Part shown: in pieces, positions 23,109 through 33,860 of the stretch
Numbering within the stretch: the first letter of the stretch is position 1
Layout of the letters: every line of letters begins with the position of its first letter
Assembly: GCA_027257055.1 (NCBI GenBank)
Contig: JAPVLO010000007.1
Location: forward strand, 9,486,001 to 9,550,000
DNA: 64,000 nt
From: Cephalopachus bancanus
Taxonomy: Eukaryota > Chordata > Mammalia > Primates > Tarsiidae
Direction: 5' to 3'
Position numbers and translations under genes: made by a program
Notes under the pieces: model-generated
Told to the model about the DNA's origin: nothing
Seen by the model: the letters and a program-made list of their open reading frames with translations, nothing else
Databases searched by the model: none

Positions 23109-24608
23109 ACTATGTGTGTCTCGTGCAGTCCTGGGGACTCACTTCCATGAAAAACTACTGGTTTACCTGCGGTTCAGCTGGACCCAGCGTCCAGTGCTTC
23201 ATCTGCTCTGTTTCCTGGCCCCCAGTGGGCAGGCCTGGCTGCGCGCACAGGGACACCAAGTCTCTGGGCTCCTGCCGCCCATGCTGTACAGAGGCCGTCA
23301 TCAGCACAGATCCCATCAGACCCGGGGAAGAGCGAATGGAGCCTTCCTGGGACCACACAGGTGCCTCTTAGGTTGTTAATAACCTGCACAGCTGTGGAGC
23401 CCACAGCCCTGCCCGCCCTGTGCTGCTGTGATTTCCCAGCACACCCGAGGGGACAGCGGGGCAGGGCGGGTCCACACTCCTCTCATTCTCTGCCAGGACT
23501 CGGGGCTACCAGTTACTCTTGTCAATCTTTGGCTTAACCATTTAGCAGTTGTAAAGGACTCATTAAAAATGCCGAAGTTTATTAGAAAAGCCTCCCGCCC
23601 TCTCGGGGGCAGGCCAGAGCGGGAGCCCGTGTACCCACTTGTTTGTGAACCTTGAGAAACTGCTGACTTTAATTACACTTGGAGGAGGGCGTGAGGTGGG
23701 TGGGGTGGGTGGGTGGCAGTGGGAGGAGGAAGGGAGACCCCGAATGCCCAGGGGCCAGGTCTCTGGGGGGCAACGCTGCGGGCTGACCCCTGCCCGGAAG
23801 CCCCTGCCCGGCTGACCTGGGCTCGCTCCAGTCCCTCAGGCTTCCCAGAGGCTGGCTCGACCCCCTTGCTGGACCTCGGGCCTCCCTGCCTCCCTCATGC
23901 CTCTAGTGAGCCTAGCAGGCCTGGCTGCTTCTCTGAGCCCCCCTTGTCTGAATACTCTATCCTCTCGAATAAATATCAACAAAATGCCCCTCGTCCCACT
24001 GTCTGCGCGTTCACCCTCAAGCTCCCCCGGGTGCCTGTGAGATGCTCCAGGGCCGCAGAGCCTGTGAGGGTGCTGGGCACAGTCGGGTGGCCCAGGTGAC
24101 ACACAGTGACTTAGTCCCCCTCCAGGCATGGGGACAGGCTGCCCCTTGCTGGCCACCCGCCCTCAGCCGTCGCTCTGGGTCCCTGTGGTTGAGTGGGGAC
24201 GTTGCCCCAGTTTGGTCTTGGATCTAAGCCCGGCATTTTCGGCCGTCCCTTCCCAAGCCTCCCCGACCTGTTTTTAATTTAAAAAAAAATTTTTTTTTGA
24301 TGTGAGGCTGTTCCTTCAGGTTGATTCCCCAGATCCAGTGGAACCAGTGGGTGGCGATGAGATCCCAGGCAGGGACTCTGACCCACTGTCACCTCCCTGG
24401 GCCATGGTCCTCTCCTGGGAGCCCTTTTCTCCAGCCTCCTCCGGGTCTCCCTCTCCCACCCCTGCCCCACCCCTGCCCCACCCTGAGCTGCCTGTTCTCG
24501 ACTCGGCCTCCAGGGGGCGATCCCGACCCCAATGGCACTCATGATGCCCCGAGCTTTGCCGTGGTGTCCGGCAAGGACATTGCCATGACTTCGAATCCCT
24601 AGAGTCGG
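23109..24608. other. Single-copy sequence with G-quadruplex motif
   Basis: Unique DNA. 23515-23690 is AT-richer and may be a conserved noncoding element. 23698-23713 is GGGTGGGGTGGGTGGG. The remainder is GC-rich with open frames on both strands (for example 24279-24674, -) that match nothing known. Confidence 0.45.
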
Positions 24609-24803
24609 CTCCCAGCGGCTGCACTTCCGACGTCGGGGCCGGGTCTTTCTCTGTGGTGGGGCCATCCTGCGCACTGTGGGCGTTGAGCTGCGGCTGGGCT
24701 GCCAGCCCGGATGTCAGGTTGTGACAATGGAGGAATTCCCCAGATGCTGCCAAATGTCCCCCCCACCTCCCGGGGCAAAGCTGCCCCCTGCTGAGAACTG
24801 CGG
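24609..24803 (-). mobile_element. MER20 hAT MITE
   Basis: Reverse copy. 'gacgtcggggccgggtc', 'gggccatcctgcgcactgtggg', CAGATGCTGCCAAATGTCCC and CCCCTGCTGAGAACTGC follow the reverse MER20 consensus. The left terminal repeat is eroded. Confidence 0.8.
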
Positions 24804-25382
24804 ATGAAGAGAGACACCTTCTGCCCTCCTACCCTCCCTGCCACGCCTCCGAGCTGCGGTCACACTGGCCATCTCTCTGTCTTGTGACCCACCTCACACC
24901 TTTGCTGGCCATCCCAGATGCCTGTTTGGCTTCGCCCTCACCTCCTTGGTGTTGCGGCTCACATGTCCCCTTCTTGGTGTCCCTGCCCTGGGCTGCCCTG
25001 TTTAGAATGGCCACCCCCCCCCCACCCCCATCATGCTATCTCCAACAAACTCAACGTACGATTTGCTGGATTTTTATTTACCTCTTGAGTAAGTGCAATG
25101 TAGTTCCTCCTGCTCTCCCAGGATGGAACATTCACTCTCAGAAGACCCACTCGACAGCTGAGAATAAGAGGCCCAAAGAGGGGACGTTCGCCTACCCAAG
25201 GTCACACCATGCTCAGTGCAGGAGCAAGGAGACCAGCACATGGCATCTCTCTTCTCTTCACGTCCCTCTTCACGATGGGAGCCTGAGGATCAGGCAGGGA
25301 GAAGCCCTGTGGGGGTGTCAGCTCTTTCCTGCTCTCCAGCCACTGTGGGGATCATGGACCTCGAGGGGGACAGGGCTTGACA
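24804..25382. other. Single-copy sequence
   Basis: C-run at 25013-25024. A possible MIR remnant lies at 25150-25210 (AGAATAAGAGGCCCAAAGAG, CTACCCAAGGTCACACCATG). No gene signature. Confidence 0.45.
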
Positions 25383-25468
25383 GAGCTTCTCATTCTTGTT
25401 ATTCCAAGTGTGGATGGGAACCGCTTAGCAGCGACCTCCCCTGGAAGCGCATTGGAAATGCAGACTCA
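25383..25468 (+). mobile_element. MER5A hAT MITE, split by an Alu
   Basis: TATTCCAAGTGTGGATGGGA, 'cttagcagcgacctcccctgg' and GCATTGGAAATGCAGACTCA follow the MER5A body. The continuation after the Alu (25754 onwards, 'gcccgc') is only a few bases. Confidence 0.65.
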
Positions 25469-25739
25469 CGCGGCAATCCCAGCACTTTGGGAGGCCGAGA
25501 TGGGAGGTTTCTTTAGCCCAGGAGTTTGAGACCAGGCTGGGCAACATAGCAAGACCTCATCTGTACAGTTAAAAAAAAAAAAGCCGGGCATCGTGGTGCA
25601 TGCCTGTCATCCCAGCTACTCAGGAGGCTGAGGCGGGAGGATGACTTGAGCCCAGGAGGTCGAGACTGTGGTGAGCCGTGATTGTGCCACTGCATCCAGC
25701 CTGGGCAACAAAGCAGGATCCTGACTCAAAAAAAGAAAA
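25469..25739 (+). repeat. Alu, 5'-truncated, with 14-bp target duplication
   Basis: It begins CGCGGCAATCCCAGCACTTT, missing about 20 bases of the Alu 5' end. It has TGTACAGTTAAAAAAAAAAA in the middle and ends CCTGACTCAAAAAAAG. The duplication GAAATGCAGACTCA (25455-25468) / GAAACGCAGACTCA (25740-25753) lies inside a MER5A. Confidence 0.93.
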
Positions 25740-25753
25740 GAAACGCAGACTCA

Positions 25754-26448
25754 GCCCGCAAGTGAGCTGGTGATATGTGCTCGGTGTATTGAGCACACCC
25801 CTACCGTGCCCAGGACCTACGGAGGTCAGAGGCCCAAGTCCATGAGGCTCTGATCCTGGCCGTGTCCTCCCGGAGTCTCCTCTCAGGCTTCCCAAGCTGG
25901 GTGAGGAGTATGGCGACCCATGGCCCCCGCACCTGGCGCAGATGCTGCCCTGCCCAAGACGCCAGATTCCGTCAGGGGCCCCCGGCCGCCTCAGCATCGT
26001 ACAGCAAGCACTGCCCTGCTTCCCTGGATCAGGGCCCAGGGACTCTGGAGAGCTCATGTCCTGGGAGTGGACCGGCATGCTGTGCTGCCCCAGGTGCTGT
26101 GAGTGGGTGGTGGAGGCAAGAGGCAGGGAGGTAGGATATAGGGAGGCTCCAGGCGATCTGGACCCCCGGCCTGTGTTCATCTGCAGCTGACAGCCTTTCC
26201 AGCACCATCTGAGCTGGTTTCAGACAAACCACCCTGATGGTCACGTCCACCCTGGACTCTGAAGCCTCAACATTATTTTGAAATATGGAAATATACGTGA
26301 CGCGGAAAGGTGCAATTCAGTCTGAAATTCATACAATCATAAGAAATTACAAGATTACACGTGTCATTTAGAGCATCTTTGGATTCCTTCAATATCATTT
26401 CACTTGTGCTTTTTCTGTTCTTTTTTGGAATGCTGTTTTAAAGATGAC
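25754..26448. other. Single-copy sequence
   Basis: Unique DNA. The antisense frame 25620-26180 arises partly from the Alu. 26260-26400 is AT-rich and unassigned. Confidence 0.45.
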
Positions 26449-26725
26449 TGTTGGGTGTGGTGGCTCACGCCTGTCCTCCCAGCAATTTGGGAGGCTGAGA
26501 CTGGAGGATCGCTTGAACCCAGGAATTTGAGACCAGCCTGGTCAACATAGCAAGACCTTGTCTCTACAAAAAATTTAAAAATTAGCCAGGCATGGTGACG
26601 CACACTTGCTGGGGAGGCTGAGGCAGAAGAATCACCCGAGCCCAGGAGGTAAAGGCTGCAGTGAGCTGTCATCATGCCACTGCACTCCAGCCTGGGCAAC
26701 AGAGTGAGAACCCAACTCAAAAAGG
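26449..26725 (+). repeat. Alu (AluJ-like)
   Basis: Forward dimer starting TGTTGGGTGTGGTGGCTCAC with an A-rich linker. The right arm lacks the 'ctgtagtcccagctact' part (CACACTTGCTGGGGAGGC). The 3' end is GAACCCAACTCAAAAAG. Confidence 0.92.
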
Positions 26726-26730
26726 AATTT

Positions 26731-27430
26731 TTTAAATGACTTTAAAAATTTTATTTTGTATTTATGCAAAAGTTCACATAAATAGTGACAATGAAGAATT
26801 TGAAGATGGTCCCAGCAAAATTCCTGCTCAGACACTTTGTGATGTTACGTCAACACAGAACCTGGCATGAGCTAGGAACATTGATGGAGGCAAGTTCAAA
26901 GTTGTTTTTAGGGTGACAAGATTGTACCTGGAAGTTTTAAACAAAACTCTGTCTTTAAAACGTCCCCACAATCCTTGGTATTTTGTCCTGCTTATCACAA
27001 GCACAGAGTATTTTGAAGGTCATGAAGCCCTTCACCAAGGTCCACGTGGATGCCCTGAGGCTGTCTGGCCAACCCAGTGCTCCACCGACACATGACCGTC
27101 TTCTACACACACAGGGTAGACCACCAGTGGGAAGAGCCGCATTCTTCTTTTAGAAGAGGGACGAGCACCGGGCGTGGTGTGTGGTGAGTATCCAGAGGTG
27201 GAAACAAGCCTCTTGGCCACAGGTGGTTCCGGTGAACACATCCAGGCCCTCTTTCTGCACATGATGGAAGTCGGCCATCTCTGCTTGGACTTCAGCAGGG
27301 ATCAGACACCTGTGTTCCAGGGGAAGCAGGCGCGAGCCGAATGCTCAAGCCCTGCCAGGCACCCTGTGCCTAGGGCAGGCCCCAGGCGAGCTATGCTCCC
27401 AAGTCCAGCACACCCTTCCCGTGTGTCCCC
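26731..27430. other. Single-copy sequence
   Basis: Unique DNA; AT-rich at 26730-27010, then GC-balanced. Nothing recognised. A C-run lies at about 27428-27436. Confidence 0.45.
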
Positions 27431-27439
27431 CCCCCACTA

Positions 27440-27530
27440 GGTGTGGCTCTAGGCACCAGGAGGTACAGCATACAAGACAGACAGGGTCCCTGTCCCATGG
27501 AGCTCAAGTTCTTGTGACAAAAACAGCCAT
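27440..27530 (+). repeat. L2-related fragment (candidate)
   Basis: 'tctaggcaccaggaggtacagcat', 'agacagacagggtccctgtcccatggagct' read like the common old-repeat order 'taggcactggggatacagca .. agacaaaatccctgcccttgtggagctt'. Very diverged. Confidence 0.45.
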
Positions 27531-27534
27531 GACC

Positions 27535-27730
27535 CTGTGCAGCCTCTTGTGAGTGCTTGAGACGCATGCACGTCCTTAGTCCTCACATCGGCCCCCTAAG
27601 GCAAGTGATTTCACATTTCAGTATTTCAGTTTATACAGGAGGCAGCTGGCGTTCCGAGAGGTTGAGTGAGTCACCAGGGTCACACAGGAGGACCAGGGGC
27701 TTGGAGCAGAGCTAACTGCCCTTCTCGGGG
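27535..27730 (-). repeat. MIR SINE
   Basis: Reverse MIR: 'cctcacatcggccccctaaggcaagtg', TTTATACAGGAGGCAGCTGG, CGAGAGGTTGAGTGAGTCAC, CAGGGTCACACAGGAGGACC. Confidence 0.75.
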
Positions 27731-29015
27731 AAGGCCAAGCAGGTGAGGATGGGCTTGGGGATCATGTCTGGGGTTCTAGGTACCTTCCGAAAGGCCCGGG
27801 TGCTCTGAGCTGGGGGTCATAGGCAGGCAGGGCAGGGTTGTGTCCCGGGAGCCTGGAGCTCGGAGCTGCGTGCTGGGACACGCGCACCCCGTGTGTCTCA
27901 CGCTCCTCAGCCACTGCCTCACCTGGGATTCCTTTCATCCCAGGAAGCCTGGCATGATTCACTCCAGATAAAAATCAGTCGTTCAGCTCATTCCAAACTG
28001 CAGCTGGCCGAGTCCCGGGACGCTGCCACCGGGGGCTGGGGCCGCGCCGACGGAGTCCAGGCGCGCCGGGCCTCATGAGGAAACGCCAGGCAGATGTTTT
28101 GCAACGCAAGCAGTTGCGTCTTCCTGGGAGTGGAGACCGCCGTCCCCAGAACATCTTTTGGCGAGCGAGTGCCGGCTTGTTTTCTTGTTAGGCGCTGGCG
28201 GATGGTGTGGTGGTTGATGGCACCAAAGTTTGTGTCTGCAGCTGCAAAACACGCACAGATGTCTCAGAGCCGAAATGCCCTTCCTCCTGTCCTCAGGTGG
28301 CGTGTCGGACTGCTCCTCCCCCGCAGGAATTCCCCGAACTTGACCGAGGGGCTCCCAGCCCAGTCCTCCTCACCCCCACCCACCCTGGGAATTCCAAAGA
28401 CCTCTAAGAATATCCACAGGAGATGAACAGAAGATTTGTAGTTAATTGATTTTAACTTTACAATACTTGTCTTCTCGGAAGACACAGATGTCTGCGAAAT
28501 CTGTTCTTGGGCCACTTTCAGAAGCGTGGGCGCAGATTAGCGGGCAGGTCCCCTCGGGGCACGGTGTGTCGGGGGACAGCCAGAAAGAGCCTCAGTGCCA
28601 CAACGGGGGACGGTTTAGTCGTGGCATAACCGCAGGAAGGATCTGGCTCTTGTGTAACCTCAGAAGTCATTGTTTTCCAGAAAAGAATGACATGGGAACA
28701 TGCTCATGGCTTAACATTAAATGATTAAAATGGCATTCTCTAGTGGCAGTGAGAGGAGTTTATATAACCAGAGCTCACGTTTGCCCGCACGTGTGTGCGC
28801 GCCCGCGGGTGCGCATTGGAGAATAGAAGGAAATGATAATAATCATCATCTTTGGGTACTGGACATTTCATCTTTCTTTTTTGTGTTTTTGCTTTCCAAA
28901 TGTTCTGCTTTAATAACCTTTAGCTTCCGATAACAATCAGGAACAGAAATGTGGTTTTCAGGAGGGAGTATCCTTTGAGTGGTTGGGATCTCGGTGTTTT
29001 TCCTCTCTTTTTGGA
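27731..29015. other. Single-copy sequence with CpG cluster and TATA-like site
   Basis: 28010-28075 is CpG-dense. TTTATATAA at 28759-28767 precedes a purine-pyrimidine alternating tract at 28787-28802. Open frames in 28094-28426 have no known relatives. No exon can be defended. Confidence 0.45.
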
Positions 29016-29019
29016 AGGG

Positions 29020-29362
29020 TAAACAGAGGCAAGGTGGGCCGGTGCTGCAGGACTAATGCAAGATTGCAACCAAGTATGAAGAGAATGAAAGTAAAGTGTA
29101 TTATTCCCCTTCCACAGACAGAAAGGGAGCCAACACTCAGAGGTAAGTGTGTCAGAGAAGGCAGGGGAACTGAGTATATTTAAGGCTCTGGAAGGGGAAA
29201 AGCGTCCCGAGTTTCATTTGTTGGTGCAGATAACAGAAGTCACATCAGTCTTGTGTTGTGACATCACCAGGCACCAGTATCTCATGACTCCAGCTGGTGG
29301 GCGGGAGGCTGGCCACAGTAGACTGATAATGATGCGTCAGGGCCGGAAGCACAAATGACAAA
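29020..29362 (-). mobile_element. LTR-like element, fragment (same family as 50.9-51.35 kb)
   Basis: Read on the minus strand, the blocks TTATCAGTCTACTGTGGCCA, GGAGTCATGAGATACTGGTG, GTGACTTCTGTTATCTGC, CCCTTTCTGTCTGTGG and CCTGCAGCACCGGCCCACCT occur in the same order and spacing as in 51005-51350 (+). The CCTGCAGCACCGGCCCACCTTGCC part is nearly identical in both. The other copy has a polyadenylation signal in this region, suggesting a retroviral LTR R/U5 end. Family not identified; no coding sequence of a retrovirus is present. Confidence 0.6.
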
Positions 29363-30299
29363 TGGTTTGAACAATTTGGGCTGCATGCTTTCTCACTGGT
29401 TACAGTTTTTGCCTATTCTGGGAGTTTTCGTTCACCAGGCTTGATTAAAGATTGTACATAAAGTTAATACAAAGCCATGAAAGAAAGCAGTTGTCATGTA
29501 GAGACTAAGGGAATAGATACATTTCTGGGTGTCAGAAGGTTGCAATAGAGCCTGTTTCTTATCGAGGTCTAGCGGAGACGTTTCCAGGGATGTGCAGTCT
29601 TTTGTGTGTGTTACCTGTTTGTCAGGGGGCTTAGTGAAGACGGTTGTGTTCCCTTCAGTACCAGCAAGTTACTAGATCCAAGGACAGTGAAGGGAGCAAA
29701 GAAAAAATGTTGACTTTTAAATTTAAACGGCTTCTACATTTCAGTGGTTCCTTCCTTTCCCTCTCATTCCCTTCATTTCCGACATGCGCACACTACGCTT
29801 AGAAAAAAAACAAAAGGATGAATGGCTTTGTTTTCTAGGAAAGAACAGAATGCCTATTCTGTAATTCACGGCATTTGGGGTGGTAGAGGATGTGACATCA
29901 ACCTGACCTGAGAGGGAAGAGGTCCCGGCTTAGCCCGGCTTAGCTGCTTTTGAGGACACTGGCCCCGCCGTCACCCCAGGACATTCACACAAAATGCACA
30001 CCACAGAGCCCGAGGAGAGGCAGCGCCCCGGCTTCTCAGAAGGGTAGGAACAAGACCCCGCTTCTCGCCGGAGCGGTGCCCTCCCTCCCCACCTCTCCTT
30101 CCTGTGGCTTGAGGCTGGAGCGAGCTGTGATCACTTGTGTCCCAGCAGCTGGCCGGCATCCACCCGTTTCCCTCACCTGGGTAATTTTGCCTCCATGTTC
30201 TCTGTCCGGGGCGTCCTCCGGGGGTTGGCTGAAACCCGCCCACGTGAGGAGCCCCTCCAGGCCCCCAATGTGCCCCTTCTCCAGAGTTGCCTTGACCGG
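29363..30299. other. Single-copy or unrecognised sequence
   Basis: Could include upstream (U3) sequence of the minus-strand LTR-like element, but I cannot align it to the 51-kb copy. 29950-30300 is GC-rich with open frames on both strands and no known content. Confidence 0.4.
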
Positions 30300-30445
30300 C
30301 GCTTCTTACCCGGCCCTCACAGCAACATTGCAATGGGGGTGGCTGGGATTTTGCTCCCATTTTGTAGAGTGGGAAACTGAGGCTCAGGAGAGAGGACTCT
30401 GTGGAAGTTCAGCCAGAAAGTGGTGGAACCAGAGTTCAGCCGAAA
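30300..30445 (-). repeat. MIR SINE
   Basis: Reverse MIR: CTCCCATTTTGTAGAGTGGG, AAACTGAGGCTCAGGAGAGA, GTTCAGCCAGAAAGTGGTGG, AACCAGAGTTCAGCCGAAAG. Confidence 0.8.
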
Positions 30446-31157
30446 GCCTGTCTACTTCCAAAGCTTCAAGGAGTCCCCACGGACTGGAGTGAAGCCCTGG
30501 CTGGAGCAGAAACCCCCAGGAGCCATCTACACGGAAGACAGGCAAACACTGGGACATTGTGAAATGAGGGGCGCATGACTGACGGATGGGAAATGAAGAC
30601 CCCAGCAGCCGAGGGCAGGCCTGCTCACACCCACCGACCAGGGCAGGATCCCGGGGAGGCCAGCAGTGGGCTTGGCTCTGCATCTGGAAGCCCCCGCAGT
30701 CTCCCTAAACTTACTTCACAGACACCTCGGCAGGCTGGAAGGACCCAGGAGGCAAAGGGGGTGAAGCCAGCTCCTCGCCTGACTGGGGTTGGCCCCGTGA
30801 AATCTATAAATCAGGCGATTGCAACATGGGAGCCGTCTGAAATGCAGCCCAGTCATAAACAACCACTCCGTCATTTTTATTATTATTTTTCTTTCTGAAA
30901 CTAATCAGCTCAGTGTGAGTCACTGTAGAAGCTGAGACCTTCACCCCTGGAAGTCATGATGCACTGAGTGATTGTATCACTGGGCACATCTTGATGGAGA
31001 CTCCCAGGTTCCAGAAGATTCCAAGGAAACCAGTTGTTACCCTGTTAGCCCTGCTTTTGCTGGAGCCCAAGGCAAGGGGTGGGGGGGCAGAGGGCAAGGG
31101 AGAGGGAGCCCCTGAATTCAGCGACTATGGCAGGGTGGTCAGAAAAAACATAATACA
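30446..31157. other. Single-copy sequence
   Basis: Unique DNA. The block 30780-30900 is AT-rich with TCATTTTTATTATTATTTTTC. A G-run at 31078-31086. No gene signature. Confidence 0.45.
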
Positions 31158-31248
31158 TACCGTGAGACCTACTTATACTAAAAAGGTACTTGTGGCTGAT
31201 CTGACCTTCAAGTTTAACTGAGCACCCTGTTTTTTGTCTGGCAATCCT
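31158..31248 (+). repeat. Ancient palindromic interspersed repeat, copy 2
   Basis: GTGAGACCTACTTATACTAA, then 'caagtttaactgagcaccctg' and TTTTGTCTGGCAATCCT follow the order of the copy at 10160-10368. Confidence 0.6.
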
Positions 31249-31388
31249 AACTATACCCCATGTTTGTTCTTTGAGCAAAGGTGGCACACACCCAAGAAAA
31301 CTCTCCAAGACAGAAGAGAAGAGAGAAGGGTCTGGACCTGATCTCTCTGGCACGCTTCAAGCACACCGACTGTCTCTTGTTGCTCATA

Positions 31389-31566
31389 GCGATTGTCTGC
31401 AAACGTCAAATGAATGTGCTGGAGGGCTTGTTAAGACATCGGTGCCTGGACCCCACCCCTCGGTTTCTGATTCAGGTCTGGAGTGGGACCTGGAATTCTG
31501 CATTTCTAACAAGTTCCCGGAAGATGATGGGAACCCTGGTCCTGGGTCCGTATTTTGAGAACCATG
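31389..31566 (-). mobile_element. MER5A hAT MITE
   Basis: Reverse copy: GCTGGAGGGCTTGTTAAGAC, TGGACCCCACCCCTCGGTTT, CTGATTCAGGTCTGGAGTGG, TTCTGCATTTCTAACAAGTT, ending TTTTGAGAACC. Its right end was the landing site for the adjacent Alu. Confidence 0.85.
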
Positions 31567-31571
31567 TCCTT

Positions 31572-31861
31572 TTTTTTTTCTTTGAGTTGGAACTTCACTG
31601 CTGATCAGGCTGGAGTGCAGTGGCACGCTCACGGCACCACAGCCTCAGCCTATTGGCTCAGGCGATCCTTCTGCCTCAGCCTTCCAAGTAGCTGGAACCA
31701 CAGTCGCATGCCACCATGCCTGGCTAATTTTTTGATTTCTTGTAGAGATGAGGTCTCACCAAGTTGCCCAGGCTAGTCTCGAACCCGTGGGCTCAGGCAA
31801 TCCTCTTGCCTCCACTTCCCTAAGTGTTGGGATGACAGGTGTGAGCCACCACGCCTGGCCA
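31572..31861 (-). repeat. Alu, lineage-specific group, with 14-bp target duplication
   Basis: Reverse dimer with GAGTTGGAACTTCACTGCTG, CAAGTAGCTGGAACCACAGT, TTTTTTGATTTCTTGTAGAG and CGAACCCGTGGGCTCAGGCA. Duplication AGAACCATGTCCTT (31558-31571) / AGAACCATGTTCTT (31862-31875). Confidence 0.94.
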
Positions 31862-31889
31862 AGAACCATGTTCTTAAGATGCAGACTGA

Positions 31890-32085
31890 ACTCTCCACCA
31901 TCCTCTACCGCCATGCCCTGCATGACCCTCATGGTTCAGCTCCTGTCAGACCTTCTGGGTAATCACAAAGCTCTCCCTCGCTCACTAGAAAAGCTTCCTG
32001 AGTCCCAGGGCCTTTGCGTGTTCTGGCCTGCTTGGCACCTTGCCCCACTCAATCTCTGTTTCCTCAAGAGGGAGATATCCTCCCT
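31890..32085 (+). repeat. L2 LINE fragment
   Basis: 'ctccaccatcctctaccgccatgcc' through GGGCCTTTGCGTGTTCTGGC and TTGCCCCACTCAATCTCTG fits the L2 3' region (GCCTTTGCACATGCTGTTCC-like block). Diverged. Confidence 0.55.
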
Positions 32086-32165
32086 GCTGGCATTTTGCAG
32101 ATGTGCACACTGAGATTCAGAGGACCTAGATTCTTGCCTAAAGCCCAATTGATAAAAGAGAGTCA
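32086..32165 (-). repeat. MIR fragment
   Basis: CATTTTGCAGATGTGCACAC, TGAGATTCAGAGGACC, 'cttgcctaaagcc' fit a reverse MIR core. Confidence 0.55.
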
Positions 32166-32182
32166 GGGGTTTAATTTTTGTC

Positions 32183-32442
32183 TTTTTTTTTGAGTTGGGG
32201 GTCTCACTCTGTTGCCCAGGCTGGAGTGCAGTGGCACAATCGTGGCTCACCCTAGCCATGACCTCCTGAGCTCAGGTGATCCTTCTTCCTCAGCCTCCCA
32301 AGTAGCTGGGACTATAGGTTTCTGTAGAGACAAGTTCTCACTATGTTGCCCAGCTGGTCTCAAACTCCTGGGCTCAAGCGATCCTCCCACCTCAGCCTCC
32401 CAAAGTGCTGAGATTACAGGCATGAGCCACCACACCCCGCCA
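32183..32442 (-). repeat. Alu (AluJ-like), internally deleted
   Basis: Reverse dimer in which GGGACTATAGG runs straight into TTTCTGTAGAGACAAG. The 'caccacgcctggctaatttt' linker part is therefore missing. It ends AGCCACCACACCCCGCC. Confidence 0.92.
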
Positions 32443-32684
32443 TGGATTTAACTTTCATCTGCATATCTCCAAAGTCCACCTCCTTTTCAATCCCCAGTGC
32501 TGGATTTGCCACTTGATTAATATTTATTTGCCTCGAACCAAGCTCTTGACATTTAGTACCCTTGGTTTTGGAAACAAGTTCAAGCTCTCTCTCTTGACAT
32601 TCTTCAAGATCCACAGACTTAGCCCACATCCCTTCTCAATGTCTCAATGTTTGTATGGACTCAAGAGGGCTAGTCTCTCCACCT

Positions 32685-32688
<4 letters not shown>
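32443..32688. other. Single-copy sequence
   Basis: Short unique stretch between the Alu and the (CA)n tract; nothing recognised. Confidence 0.5.

Positions 32689-32771
<83 letters not shown>
32689..32771. repeat. (CA)n(GA)n compound microsatellite
   Basis: About 21 CA units (32689-32730) run directly into about 20 GA units (32731-32771), with no interruptions. Likely highly length-variable. Confidence 0.98.
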
Positions 32772-32775
<4 letters not shown>

Positions 32776-33012
32776 AAGCTGCCATAGCAACCAAAAGCCT
32801 GTTTTCTGAATCCTTCCCCGATGGTGGGATGACATCAACTTCCTGTCTTCTTCCTGAAAATAATTCCAGCTCTTGGCACCTGCCAGGACCTGGGCCCAGG
32901 TGGGTGAGTGGAGCTCAGGTTGTTGAGTTTAAAAGTCCAAGAGACTTATTCTGTGCCTTGAGTCTCCTTGGGTCTCTTGGTTCTCAGAGGGTGGGTTTAT
33001 ATTGGCCCCTTC
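32772..33012. other. Single-copy sequence
   Basis: Unique sequence between the compound microsatellite and the tetranucleotide array. Confidence 0.5.
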
Positions 33013-33686
33013 CAATCCAGCCATCCATCATCTATCCACCATCCATCCCTCCGTCTATCCACCCAGTCATTCATCATCCATCCATCCCTCCATCATCTGT
33101 CTATTTACCCATCCATCATTCATTGATCTACCCAACACTCATCTGTCCGTCCATCATCCATCCATTTATCTATCATCCATCCATCATTCATCCCTCCATC
33201 ATCCATTTATCATCCATCCATCCATTTATTCATTATTTGTCCATCCATCCATTTATGCATCATCCCTCCACCCATTATCCGTTCATCCATTGTTTCATCC
33301 ATCCACCCATCCATCCATTTATCTGATCATCCATCCATCATCCATCCATCCATGCATCTATCCATCCATCATCCATCCATTTATCCACCCATCCATCATC
33401 CATCCATTCATGCATCTATCCATCCATCATCCAACCATCTATTTATCCATCCATCCATTCATCTATCCATCCATTCATCCATCATCCATCCATTATTCAT
33501 CCATCCATTTATCCTTCATTCATCCATCCATCATCCATTTATCAATCATTCATCTATTTATCCATTATTTGTCTGTCCATCCATCCATCCACCCACTTAT
33601 CCATTATCCATTCATCATCCATCCATCCATCCATCCATCCATCAATTCATCCATCCATCTATCCATCCATTGATTTATCCATTCAC
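33013..33686. repeat. (ATCC)n tetranucleotide array, about 670 bp
   Basis: Units of CATC/ATCC with frequent TTAT, GTCT and ATCATC variants. All frames stay open because the units lack stops, giving meaningless His-Pro-Ser-Ile peptides over 200 residues. The 3' edge (CCATTCACTATTTGCTCACT) merges into an L2-like repeat, from whose CATTCATT tail it may have expanded. Confidence 0.97.
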
Positions 33687-33860
33687 TATTTGCTCACTAA
33701 GCATGCCAGGCACAGTTCTGAAGCTGTGGCGCTAATGGTGAACAGAAACAGACATGACCTCTGGTCACCTGATCCTTACAACCTCACCATCCAGTGAGAC
33801 ATGAGACAATTGCTGGGTTTGAGCTCAGGATCCTCACAGAGAAGGACAGAGTGCCATTGG
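33687..33860 (+). repeat. L2-related fragment (candidate)
   Basis: 'actatttgctcactaagcatgccaggcacagttctgaagctgtgg', 'tggtgaacagaaacagacatgacc' and 'ctcaccatccagtgagacatgagac' follow the old-repeat order 'tattgagcacctactatgtgccaggcactgtt .. gtgaacaaaacagac'. Confidence 0.55.

Noticed and set aside
29117..29142. 26-bp micro-exon between CCTTCCACAG and AGGTAAGT
   Set aside because: It lies antisense inside the LTR-like repeat; consensus splice words occur there by chance and no partner exon exists.
33002..33735. Open frames of 127-223 codons rich in His-Pro-Ser-Ile
   Set aside because: They are translations of the (ATCC)n array; every frame is open because the unit lacks stops.
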